A DNA stretch of 64,000 nt, from NCBI RefSeq assembly GCF_003350925.1, contig NZ_KZ857176.1, positions 372,001 through 436,000 of the forward strand, read 5' to 3'. How positions within the stretch are numbered: the stretch's first letter is position 1; each line of letters starts with the position of its first letter. The stretch comes from Dyella tabacisoli (lineage in GTDB: Bacteria; Pseudomonadota; Gammaproteobacteria; Xanthomonadales; Rhodanobacteraceae). The position numbers and the translations under genes are program-made. The notes under the pieces are model-generated. The model was not told the origin of the DNA. It searched no databases and worked only from the letters and a program-made list of their open reading frames with translations. Of this stretch, positions 1 through 7,230 are shown piece by piece.

Positions 1-1338
1 GGCGTGCGGAAACTGCTGGTCGGGGCGTGCTGCAGGTGACAGGCCATAGACCGAGCCGGCGAACAGATGCATGCGCTCGGCATAGTCTTTCGGGCTGCTG
101 ATGCGCTTGACCACAATCTCCAGCGGCTGGTGCCTGGCGAGTGCTGCGATGGCGGCTTCGGCGGCGGCTGTCTTGGCTTGTTCGGTCCATGCATCCAGCG
201 GCAGGCGTTCGTCCACGGCGGTAAACATCTCGACAATGCTGCCGCCCGGCGGTGCCAGTTCGGGCATGGGCAAGGTCGGCACGGTGTAGTTGAACCATTC
301 GATGCCGCCTGCCTGCGGCGCCAGCAGACGTTGTTGCTGATCCATCAATGGGATGTGGTTCACCGAGTGGGCCATCGGTTGTATGCGGTTGCGCAAGCCC
401 AGTTGGATGCCAAGAGTGCGGTGAGACAGTGGCGCGCGTTGTACTCGGCGCTGCATGGCGCGGGGCACTTGGCTGGGGTCGAGCAGATGCGTGAAGGTGG
501 TCATGCCGCCGACAGTCGAGATAACCGCATCGGCCGCGACGCTCTCGCCATTTTCGAGGATGAGCCCGCGGGTACGTCCGTCTTCGATGCGGATTTTCGC
601 GACGGGCGTGCTGGTATGCACTTGGCCGCCGAGTTCGCGGAAGGTGGTGTGCAGCACGTCGCTGACTGCACCCATGCCGCTTTCGGGGAGGTGCAGGCCG
701 TCTTGCAGCATCGAGATCAGCCCGACAATCAGAAACACCGGTGTGCGCTCGATGGGCAGGCCGGTGTAAAGCGTTACCGCGGCAAGGGCCGCGCGTGCTT
801 CGGGGTCGCTGAAGTTCCGCTTCAGCTCGTCGGCGAGATTACCGCGGAGCTTGGGCAGATGACGCCATGCTTTGGCGATCACGCGGGGCAGCGACATCGG
901 GTGAGTGAGCAGATCGTCGGTGAAGATCTTCAGCAGCGGATTCCATTTCTCGACACATCGCTCGATCTCGGCCTGCAGCTTTGCGGTGCGTGCATCGCCA
1001 TCGTCGCCGTCGATTCGCACATGCTGCCGATCGCCGAGGGTAATCGAGGTGCCGCCGGGCAACTGCGATGCCTGCGGCGTGGCGATGCGGCGCAGTGGCA
1101 GTAGCGAGGCGCGATCAAGCTGCAGTCGCGCGAAGGCGTGATCGAGCAGGCGCGGAACGGCGATGAACATCGCGCCGTTGTTAAAGGTATAGCCGTCCAC
1201 TTCGGTGGTAGAGCAACATCCGCCGAGCCTGTCGTTCGCCTCGAACAGGCTGGCCCGGATGCCTTTGCGGGCCAGATGGATGCCGGCCGCCAGACCAGAT
1301 ACGCCGCCGCCGATGATGGCGACATGGTTCGCTTTCAT
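1..1338 (-). CDS. CrtI-like NAD(P)/FAD-dependent oxidoreductase (3' end beyond window)
   Basis: A 446-codon open frame runs off the left edge of the window, so the C-terminus is missing. The N-terminus has a Rossmann FAD-binding motif (IIGGGVSGLAAG, about residues 7-18) followed by an acidic FEA and GGCCST, as in the phytoene desaturase / carotenoid isomerase (CrtI) superfamily. The visible 3' part reads YGLSPAARPDQQFPH, which in this superfamily lies just before the C-terminal FAD-contacting segment. The likely role is oxidation or reduction of a lipid or polyene substrate. No carotenoid genes are visible nearby, so the substrate is unknown. The ATG at 1338 is the first start after the upstream GIY-YIG gene. 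A 345-codon frame on the opposite strand is a shadow. Confidence 0.85.
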   Translation of the reverse strand, partial: MKANHVAIIGGGVSGLAAGIHLARKGIRASLFEANDRLGGCCSTTEVDGYTFNNGAMFIAVPRLLDHAFARLQLDRASLLPLRRIATPQASQLPGGTSITLGDRQHVRIDGDDGDARTAKLQAEIERCVEKWNPLLKIFTDDLLTHPMSLPRVIAKAWRHLPKLRGNLADELKRNFSDPEARAALAAVTLYTGLPIERTPVFLIVGLISMLQDGLHLPESGMGAVSDVLHTTFRELGGQVHTSTPVAKIRIEDGRTRGLILENGESVAADAVISTVGGMTTFTHLLDPSQVPRAMQRRVQRAPLSHRTLGIQLGLRNRIQPMAHSVNHIPLMDQQQRLLAPQAGGIEWFNYTVPTLPMPELAPPGGSIVEMFTAVDERLPLDAWTEQAKTAAAEAAIAALARHQPLEIVVKRISSPKDYAERMHLFAGSVYGLSPAARPDQQFPHA

Positions 1339-1365
1339 GCTGTGTCTCTAAGGGGGAGGGGAGGC

Positions 1366-1659
1366 TTATTTTTTGTCGTCGACTGCATCGCGCTGCATTA
1401 GAAAGGCGATCTTGCGATGCTTCGGCAACCGCTTGATTTCCCATTCGGCGCGCGATGCCGCTGCCCGGTCGGCATAGGGCTTGGCACCGATCAGCCGCAA
1501 TGGCGGATGCGAGCGCGTATAGCGGGCGCCGCGGCCAGCGACATGGGCGTCATAGCGTGCATCGAGATGATTGGTGATGCCTGCATAGTACGAGCCGTCA
1601 CGGCATTCGATCAGGTACAGGCACCACGGGCTATCGCTGACGGACAAAGCTGTTCTCAC
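1366..1659 (-). CDS. GIY-YIG nuclease family protein (UPF0213/YhbQ-like)
   Basis: A small single-domain protein of 97 residues. The variant GIY-YIG core is visible near the N-terminus as LYLIECRDGSYYAGIT, followed by the conserved region with Arg and His (DARYDAHVAGRGARYT) and a C-terminal lysine-rich stretch (RLPKHRKIAFL). Family members of this size are standalone nuclease-like domains related to UvrC/SLX1. Some have DNA-nicking activity, but the cellular role is mostly undefined. The start at 1659 is GTG with no clear ribosome binding site, so an internal TTG about 12 bases downstream is possible. It lies 27 bp upstream of the CrtI-like gene on the same strand. Confidence 0.8.
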   Translation of the reverse strand: MRTALSVSDSPWCLYLIECRDGSYYAGITNHLDARYDAHVAGRGARYTRSHPPLRLIGAKPYADRAAASRAEWEIKRLPKHRKIAFLMQRDAVDDKK

Positions 1660-1788
1660 GCGAAACGGTGATGGGTCGAGTTATGGATTGCTGAAGTGTA
1701 GTCAGTTATCGGTCGATTGGGTTCAGTTGCCCGGCAGCGCGGCCTGGCCCTGCCTTCGTCAGGAGGCGAGGGCAAGGCCGCGTGCGAG

Positions 1789-2190
1789 TCAGTGGTTTCC
1801 GACGAAGTCGATCCTGGACAGCCCCTGCGCCTTGGCACTCGATAGCGCGCGTGCCACGACCTCGTAAGAGGCGCCATCGGCCGCGTCGACTTGCAGCGCA
1901 GGCTGTGCCTTTTGTAGCGCGGCAATCGCCAGTTGAGCGTTGAGCTCTATCTGGTTGACCGGCGTGTCGTTCCAGTACATCGAGCCGTCTGAACGTATGG
2001 CCAGGCGAACAGGCTCGGTCACGTCGGCTTTTGCTTCTTGGCTGAATTGCGGCAGGTCGACCTTCACCTTATGCGTTATCACCGGTGCGGTAATCATGAA
2101 GATGATGAGCAGTACGAGCAGCACGTCGACGAGCGGCGTGACATTGATGGTGGAAATGGCAGTGCTGGAAGCGCGCGTAGTGAAAGCCAT
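1789..2190 (-). CDS. exbD: ExbD/TolR-type biopolymer transport protein
   Basis: A 133-residue protein with a short cytoplasmic N-terminus, one transmembrane segment (about residues 20-38) and a periplasmic domain, the standard ExbD/TolR architecture. The conserved membrane Asp (D22, in INVTPLVDVLL) that carries protons in ExbD/TolR motors is present. ExbD works with ExbB and TonB to energise outer-membrane receptors. Here neither exbB nor tonB is adjacent, so the protein either joins an ExbB encoded elsewhere or is a spare subunit. A strong Shine-Dalgarno (AGGAGGAAG) precedes the ATG at 2190. Confidence 0.88.
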   Translation of the reverse strand: MAFTTRASSTAISTINVTPLVDVLLVLLIIFMITAPVITHKVKVDLPQFSQEAKADVTEPVRLAIRSDGSMYWNDTPVNQIELNAQLAIAALQKAQPALQVDAADGASYEVVARALSSAKAQGLSRIDFVGNH

Positions 2191-2343
2191 GAATCTTCCT
2201 CCTGGACCAGCGTGGATGATGTGATGGGTTCAATGGCCCGGCGTGTTTCTGGGGAACCGGGGCGAGGCCAGCTTACTCTCGTTCAAATGCGATTTACTAC
2301 AAGGGGCCGCCTCGCATTATCGTGGATGCGGGACGCTGACGAT

Positions 2344-2841
2344 TTATGCCGCCGCCCGCCGCAATGCTTCCAAGTCGATCTTTTTCATTTGCATCATGGC
2401 GTTTGTAGCCTTGCGCGCTTTTTCAGGATCCGGGTCGGTCAATAGTTCGATCAGCAGCGAGGGCACGATTTGCCAGGACACGCCGAAGCGGTCTTTCAGC
2501 CAGCCGCATTGTTGTGCTTTCTCGTCGCCGCCTTGAGATAGCTTGGCCCAGTAATGGTCCACCTCGTCTTGCGAGTGGCAATGGACGACGAGCGAAAGGG
2601 CTTCGTTGAATTTGAAGATCGGGCCACCGTTCAATGCGGTGAGGTTTTGCCCGTCGAGCTCAAAGTCGACCGTCATCACTGCACCTGCGGATTTGCCGGT
2701 GGCTTTGGCGCTTTGATCGCTGTAGCGGGCAACCCTCAAGATCCTGGCGTTATCGAAAACCGAGATATAGAAATTGACGGCTTCTTCGGCTTGGTCGTCA
2801 AACCATAAGAAGGGGGTGATGCGCTGAAATTTGGCGTTCAT
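2344..2841 (-). CDS. VOC-superfamily protein, 3-demethylubiquinone methyltransferase-like (PhnB type)
   Basis: A 165-residue protein starting MNAKFQRITPFLWFDD. This is the PhnB/3-dmu-9_3-mt branch of the glyoxalase/bleomycin-resistance (VOC) fold, with two beta-alpha-beta-beta-beta modules and a C-terminal helix. The enzymatic role of this branch is generally unproven despite its historical methyltransferase name. The start at 2841 was chosen because GAGGAAAAG lies 5-13 bases upstream of that ATG. The open frame continues upstream to 3174 but without a ribosome site. The gene is transcribed away from the chitinase gene and shares its 636-bp upstream region, including a NagR-like palindrome. 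Confidence 0.85.
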   Translation of the reverse strand: MNAKFQRITPFLWFDDQAEEAVNFYISVFDNARILRVARYSDQSAKATGKSAGAVMTVDFELDGQNLTALNGGPIFKFNEALSLVVHCHSQDEVDHYWAKLSQGGDEKAQQCGWLKDRFGVSWQIVPSLLIELLTDPDPEKARKATNAMMQMKKIDLEALRRAAA

Positions 2842-3037
2842 CGGACTTTTCCTCATAGCGTCGCTTTCGCGGACAGTTGAACAGGGCTGCGAGTTATCCA
2901 TGGTGGGTTTCTTTCGGCTTCCTTCAGTAGTTAGACGAACGAGGTTCGAAAAATCGACACGACCCGGATCGGCTGAGGATGATCGTGTGATCGCAAATAT
3001 TGAATAGCAACGTGGCGTATCGGGCGGAGCGATGATG

Positions 3038-3049
3038 GACAACGTTGTC
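3038..3049. promoter_or_regulatory. NagR-like LacI-family operator, distal copy
   Basis: A perfect palindrome GACAACGTTGTC. Read on the minus strand, the context is AATGACAACGTTGTCCAT, which matches most of the 18-bp NagR motif AATGACAACGTTGTCATT as I remember it for the LacI-family GlcNAc regulator of Shewanella and Xanthomonas. A central CG and strict dyad symmetry are typical of LacI-family operators. It lies 440 bp upstream of the chitinase start and closer to the divergent VOC gene. Confidence 0.6.
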
Positions 3050-3197
3050 ATTAGATGACTTGCTGTCGGCCATTCATCGGCTTGCCTGGTTGCTGCCTGG
3101 TGGCGATATCGGCGCTCGGCCATGCATCGTTCTCTAATGATTTCTTCGCCGCCTGATCGTAGAGATGAAGTCATGCGATTAATGCATTAGGTGCGTA

Positions 3198-3236
3198 AAA
3201 AATCACTTATTGATCTGCATATAGGTCGTGATTTTT
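3198..3236. promoter_or_regulatory. AT-rich inverted repeat in chitinase upstream region
   Basis: AAAAATCAC (3198-3206) and GTGATTTTT (3228-3236) form 9-bp perfect arms around a 21-base spacer. It lies midway between the two NagR-like palindromes. It could be a second regulator site or a weak bidirectional hairpin. The spacing does not fit a CRP/Clp half-site pair. Confidence 0.3.
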
Positions 3237-3312
3237 ATGTGATGATGCCGCGTTCCTGACCGTGCCGCAGGCAAATCGCCAGTGAGCATCACAGTTTGGA
3301 AATAGTCTTATA

Positions 3313-3324
3313 GACAACGTTGTC
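3313..3324. promoter_or_regulatory. NagR-like LacI-family operator, proximal copy
   Basis: A second perfect GACAACGTTGTC palindrome, with context ATAGACAACGTTGTCATC, 154 bp upstream of the chitinase start codon. Binding here could occlude the chitinase promoter. In the known systems NagR repression is relieved by GlcNAc-derived signals, which would fit induction of a chitin-degrading enzyme. No nag genes are in the window, so the regulator would be encoded elsewhere. Confidence 0.65.
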
Positions 3325-3477
3325 ATCCAGGTCTAATACGGCACCGGCCTGCCCGATGGCAAGCGCTAGCGTGCAGGGATGCGACAAGACGGCTGTCCTT
3401 ACATGTCGATCGACGGGCGGCTGTTGAATCGTCTTTGAAATCCACTTGTAACGATGTATCCAACCTGGAGACAGCCA

Positions 3478-4791
3478 ATGTCTGTAAAGCGATTGGTTAT
3501 ACGGCCGCGCGTGGTTTTAAGTGCTTTGAGCAGTGCGGTGGGAACCGTTATATCGATGACGGCTTTTGCGGTGCTACCGGTACAAGCGCTACATGCGCAG
3601 ACGCCCCCTAGCTGCGCCCCGGCCTGGAGTGCGGCGACGGTTTACACCGGCGGTAACACGGTCAGTGAAAACGGCGTGAATTACAAAGCCAATTGGTGGA
3701 CGCAGGGCAATGACCCGGCCACCAACAACGGCGGTAGCGGTTCGGGTCAACCCTGGACCTCGCAAGGTGCATGCGGTGTCTCGCCGCCGCCCCCTCCGCC
3801 GCCCCCTCCGCCGCCACCGCCACCGCCACCCCCGCCGCCGCCGCCGGGAAGCTTGTTGCTCAGTCCCTACAAGGACGTCACCGTCAATATGAACTGGAAT
3901 ACGAATGTCATGCAGACGGCCGTGACCGGTTCGGCGATTCCGCTGGTCGGCAGTGGCAGCCTGGTTTCCAACTATGTACCCAAGCTGGGGGCGGTCACAT
4001 TGGCTTTTGCTACCGGAGAGTGCGGCAGCGAGAACTGGGGCGGGGTGCCGCCGGCAAGCTTTGCCAGTGCCAACATTCAAGCGTTGGCTAATGCGGGCTT
4101 GAGCTATGTGGTTTCCACCGGTGGTGCAGCGGGCGCCTTCACCTGCTCGACGCCGGCAGGCATGAGCAAATTCATTTCGACCTATGCCTCGCCCTACATG
4201 CTGGGAGTGGACTTTGATATCGAGGGTGGCCAGTCGCAGTCCGATATCAACAATCTGGTATCCACGGCGGTTTACGCGCAGGGGTTGTATCCGAAGCTGC
4301 GCTTCTCCTTCACGCTGGCGACGCTGGGCTCATCGGACGGCACCTACGGTGGCGTGAACACGCTGGGCGATATGGTGGTGAGGGCGGTGAAGAGTTCGGG
4401 CCTGCAGAACTACACCATCAACCTGATGGTGATGGACTACGGCGCGGCCAGCCCAACGGTGTGCGTGGTGTCGAACGGCGTATGCAATATGGGCCAGACC
4501 GCCATTCAGGCAGTGCAGAATCTTGAGCACACCTATGGCATTCCAGCCAGCCGTATCGAGCTGACCCCGATGATCGGCATGAACGATTTATCCAGCGAGG
4601 TCTTCAGCCTCGCCGATGTCGACACCATGACCAGTTATGCGGTGAGCCAGGGCCTGGTCGGCCTGCATTTCTGGTCGCTCGATCGCGATACGCCCTGTAG
4701 CAACAGTTCGGCCTCCCCGACCTGTAACTCGGTCAGCAATAGCGCGGTGCTAGGGTATACCAACCGTTTTCTGCATGATCTAGGCCGTTAA
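3478..4791 (+). CDS. Secreted GH18 chitinase with N-terminal chitin-binding domain
   Basis: A 437-residue secreted enzyme cutting chitin beta-1,4 links. In order: an unusually long signal peptide (about 1-41, ending ALHA-QT), a CBM5/12 chitin-binding domain (about 45-100, with Trp pairs NWW and PW), a linker of exactly 21 consecutive prolines (103-123), and a GH18 catalytic barrel (about 130-437). The GH18 motif is D245-F-D247-I-E249, with E249 as proton donor. The start at 3478 has GGAG 7 bases upstream; an in-frame start at 3454 lacks a ribosome site. The poly-Pro linker uses all four Pro codons, so it is not a simple trinucleotide expansion. Two NagR-like operators lie upstream. Confidence 0.93.
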   Translation: MSVKRLVIRPRVVLSALSSAVGTVISMTAFAVLPVQALHAQTPPSCAPAWSAATVYTGGNTVSENGVNYKANWWTQGNDPATNNGGSGSGQPWTSQGACGVSPPPPPPPPPPPPPPPPPPPPPGSLLLSPYKDVTVNMNWNTNVMQTAVTGSAIPLVGSGSLVSNYVPKLGAVTLAFATGECGSENWGGVPPASFASANIQALANAGLSYVVSTGGAAGAFTCSTPAGMSKFISTYASPYMLGVDFDIEGGQSQSDINNLVSTAVYAQGLYPKLRFSFTLATLGSSDGTYGGVNTLGDMVVRAVKSSGLQNYTINLMVMDYGAASPTVCVVSNGVCNMGQTAIQAVQNLEHTYGIPASRIELTPMIGMNDLSSEVFSLADVDTMTSYAVSQGLVGLHFWSLDRDTPCSNSSASPTCNSVSNSAVLGYTNRFLHDLGR

Positions 4792-4873
4792 AACGCGGGT
4801 GCTGGGCCTTGTTAAGACGCTGAGAGGAGGATCAGCGTAATATATGAGGCCACGTACACGACGACACAGTTGC

Positions 4874-4907
4874 AATCAGCACGCCCGCGAATGCGGGCGT
4901 GCTGATT
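4874..4907. terminator. Strong 15-bp hairpin between chitinase and RIO kinase
   Basis: AATCAGCACGCCCGC pairs perfectly with GCGGGCGTGCTGATT around a GAAT loop. There is no T-run on either side, so it is not a canonical intrinsic terminator. It ends 18 bases before the RIO kinase ATG and could therefore also lie in that gene's 5' leader and affect translation. Confidence 0.5.
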
Positions 4908-4925
4908 CATATACTCCCGGAATTC

Positions 4926-5783
4926 ATGAGAGCACCTAAGGATTTACAAGCCCTGATCGATGACGGTGTCATCGACGAAGTGATTCGACCGCTCAAGAGC
5001 GGCAAAGAAGCTTCGGTCTATGTCGTGCGATCCGGCGAGGATGTTCGTTGCGCCAAGGTCTACAAAGACATGGCCCAACGCAGCTTCCAGGCCCGCGTCC
5101 AATACCAGGAAGGGCGCAAGGTTCGCGGCAGCCGCCAAGCGCGTGCGATGGGTAAAAGCACCAACTTTGGCCGCAAAGAGCAGGAGATCGCCTGGAAAAA
5201 CGCCGAGGTCGATGCGCTGTATCAATTGAAAGACGCCGGCGTGCGCGTGCCGCAGCCCTATGGCTATTTCAACGGCGTGCTTGTGATGGAGTTGATTACC
5301 GATGCCGAAGGGTTTTCCGCGCCGCGCCTGGGCGATGTGGATTTATCGCCCGAGCAGGCCCGCGACTATCACCGGTTCCTGATTCGCAATATCGTGCTGA
5401 TGCTATGCAGCGGGCTTATTCACGGCGATCTCTCTGAATACAACGTGTTGGTCGCGGCGGATGGCCCGGTCATCATCGACTTTCCCCAGGTGGTCAATGC
5501 GGCAGGCAACAACGCCGCCCGCGCCATGCTGCAGCGTGACGTCAACAACATCACCACCACGCTGGCCCGTTTTGCGCCCGAGCTGGAAAGCACACGCTAC
5601 GCCGAGGAAATGTGGGCGCTGCTCGAACAAAGCGAGCTACGTCCGGACAGCGCGCTTAGCGGGCTTTTCGTCGCCGATGAAACTCCCGCCGATGTCGACA
5701 GCGTCACGCTGGCCATCAACGAAGCGCGCGATGAAGCGATGCGCCGTCAGCGTGGGCGTGAAGAGGCGGAAAGCAACGCATAG
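4926..5783 (+). CDS. RIO-family serine protein kinase
   Basis: A 285-residue RIO kinase-like protein, the bacterial branch of the atypical kinases that assist small-subunit maturation in archaea and eukaryotes. Visible signatures are SGKEASVYVV (nucleotide loop with K27/E28), the catalytic loop HGDLSEYNVL (H166, D168, N173) and the metal-binding IIDFPQ (D185). Bacterial RIO proteins autophosphorylate in vitro, but their substrates are unknown. The ATG at 4926 fits the family N-terminus (xAPKDLQALIDDG). An earlier GTG at 4899 would lie inside the upstream hairpin. The 3' end is 3 bp from the convergent methyltransferase gene. Confidence 0.92.
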   Translation: MRAPKDLQALIDDGVIDEVIRPLKSGKEASVYVVRSGEDVRCAKVYKDMAQRSFQARVQYQEGRKVRGSRQARAMGKSTNFGRKEQEIAWKNAEVDALYQLKDAGVRVPQPYGYFNGVLVMELITDAEGFSAPRLGDVDLSPEQARDYHRFLIRNIVLMLCSGLIHGDLSEYNVLVAADGPVIIDFPQVVNAAGNNAARAMLQRDVNNITTTLARFAPELESTRYAEEMWALLEQSELRPDSALSGLFVADETPADVDSVTLAINEARDEAMRRQRGREEAESNA

Positions 5784-5786
5784 GCG

Positions 5787-6554
5787 TTAGGACAATGGCT
5801 TGCGAAACTTGTAGATAAACTTATCGGTCTTGCCTTTGATCGATGGGTCGTAAATCGACAGCGAGTGTTTGTCCTCGGCGTTGCGCAAGACCTTGCTCTC
5901 ACCAACGAATTCGAAGCCGGCCGCGGTTATTTCCGCCTTGACCGCAGCGGGATCGATCCGATGCAGGTCATCGGTTCTGGAGAGGCCGCTGCCCTCGGCG
6001 GCGGCATGGTCGAGCACCAGAAAGATGCCGCCGGGTTTCAAGGCGTCGAAGATTGATCGGTTGAAGCGCGCCATGTCCGGCGAACCCATAAACGGATCGT
6101 GCAAGTCGTGGTAGTTCTGAGATGTCCACACCATGTCGACCTGCTCGGGAATCGCGATGGCCGCGGCTGACTGAACCAGCACCGTCACATTCGGATAGGC
6201 AGGCGTGCCGGCAAAGGTTTTCAGGCTCTGCAGCCCCTTGGGTGCGGCCTTGTCCATCTCGGTGGGCTGCAACGCGTATACCGTGCCCGTGGTGCCGACG
6301 ATCTTGCCGAAGATGCGGCTGTAGTACCCGGACCCCGGCATCAGATCTACCACTTTGTCCCCCGGTTTGATCCCTGCGAAGGCCAGTACTTCGTCCGGCT
6401 TGCGCTTGGCATCCTGCGCCTTGTCGTCGGGCGGCCGGGCGGAGTCGGTGACGGCTGAAGCGATATAGGTCGGCACTCCCGAGGCGGATTTCGCCGGCAC
6501 GTTGGTCCATGCAACGAGAGCAACAGCAACGATCAACAAGCTACGGAATTTCAT
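5787..6554 (-). CDS. Exported class I SAM-dependent methyltransferase-like protein (paralogue 1)
   Basis: A 255-residue protein with a clear signal peptide (about 1-24) followed by a class I methyltransferase fold: VVDLMPGSGYYSR is the SAM-binding motif I, and ALKPGGIFLVLDH matches motif III. A methyltransferase with a secretion signal is unusual, because SAM is not known to be available in the periplasm. The family is nevertheless widespread in proteobacteria and its function is unknown. A close paralogue lies at 21670-22470 and shares TSQNYHD, DPFMG, GSGL, LHRIDP and FIYKFRKP. Convergent with the RIO kinase gene. Confidence 0.85.
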   Translation of the reverse strand: MKFRSLLIVAVALVAWTNVPAKSASGVPTYIASAVTDSARPPDDKAQDAKRKPDEVLAFAGIKPGDKVVDLMPGSGYYSRIFGKIVGTTGTVYALQPTEMDKAAPKGLQSLKTFAGTPAYPNVTVLVQSAAAIAIPEQVDMVWTSQNYHDLHDPFMGSPDMARFNRSIFDALKPGGIFLVLDHAAAEGSGLSRTDDLHRIDPAAVKAEITAAGFEFVGESKVLRNAEDKHSLSIYDPSIKGKTDKFIYKFRKPLS

Positions 6555-6601
6555 GGGCTGGCCTCATAGGGATGTTTCGATCTATCAGCGTTGGGGGTAG
6601 T

Positions 6602-7222
6602 TCAGTGTGCTTTGCCGGGCTCGTCCTTCACGCGCGTATCCGTCGCAATCCAATTCTCTTCCCAAGTCTTGCCGCCATCGGTGGAGTACGACCAGACGGA
6701 ACGGCACGAATCGGGAGTGATATCCGACCAGACATTGCGAACCAGAATGGCTCGGCCGTTGAACGTGTCTTGATTGATAAATTCGCCGCGTCCATTTTTG
6801 AACTCGCCGAACATCGGCACGCCCAGGGTGCCGTCGTTGCTGCGGGCAAAATGGAGGGTCCATTGGCCGGATTGCGGGTTGTAAGTGCGCAGTGACAGTG
6901 CTTCGATATGACCGCCGGGGCCATCGATCTCCAGCTCGCCGATATTGGCGCGACCATCCCACACCTTTCGCACGATGTGAGTGCCCTCGTAGTCGACCCA
7001 GGTGGTGGAGCCGGTCAAGGGGTGTTGCAGACGGGATATGTGGGTTTTCCAGGTGCCGATGTTGAAATCGAAATCGTGCTGGCCGTCACGTGCCGCCGGG
7101 GCCTGTTGAGGGCTTGATGCCGATGCGTTCGAGGTTTCCTCGGCGAAACCCGCAAGCGGGTACAAGCCGGCAGCCAGCAGGCACAGCAGGAGATAAGTCC
7201 GAATAGGCTTGAGTGCGTTCAT
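6602..7222 (-). CDS. Secreted DUF1579-like protein
   Basis: A 206-residue protein with a signal peptide (about 1-25, ending GFA-EE) and a beta-rich domain recognisable as the DUF1579-like group: DFDFNIGTWKTH, GSTTWVDYEGTH, WSDITPDS and DGGKTWEENW. The fold is lipocalin-like and no activity is established. The start at 7222 has GAGAGATG just upstream and fits the signal peptide; the frame extends further to 7336 over the neighbouring gene. It lies 8 bp downstream of the beta-barrel gene and is probably co-transcribed with it. A decayed second copy of the same domain end is present upstream of that gene (8259-8385). Confidence 0.8.
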   Translation of the reverse strand: MNALKPIRTYLLLCLLAAGLYPLAGFAEETSNASASSPQQAPAARDGQHDFDFNIGTWKTHISRLQHPLTGSTTWVDYEGTHIVRKVWDGRANIGELEIDGPGGHIEALSLRTYNPQSGQWTLHFARSNDGTLGVPMFGEFKNGRGEFINQDTFNGRAILVRNVWSDITPDSCRSVWSYSTDGGKTWEENWIATDTRVKDEPGKAH

Positions 7223-7230
7223 TTCATCTC

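Larger units (their letters stand above)
2842..3477. other. Intergenic regulatory region between VOC gene and chitinase gene
   Basis: This 636-bp stretch has no convincing gene. It separates two divergently transcribed genes and holds two copies of a perfect 12-bp palindrome (3038-3049 and 3313-3324) and an inverted repeat AAAAATCAC / GTGATTTTT (3198-3236). The middle part (about 2930-3240) is more AT-rich than the flanking genes. The size and the paired operators suggest control of the chitinase, possibly with repression looping between the two sites 275 bp apart. Confidence 0.6.

Noticed and set aside
67-1104. 345-codon plus-strand frame
   Set aside because: Antisense to the CrtI-like gene; the translation has no domain-like composition, whereas the minus strand has FAD-binding motifs.
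3270-3300. CRP/Clp-like half sites (GTGAGCATCACA)
   Set aside because: The half-site gap is 3 bases, not the 6 required in TGTGA-N6-TCACA.
3589-4080. 163-codon minus-strand frame inside the chitinase gene
   Set aside because: Shadow frame; Arg/Gly-rich because it is antisense to the poly-proline linker and GC-rich codons.
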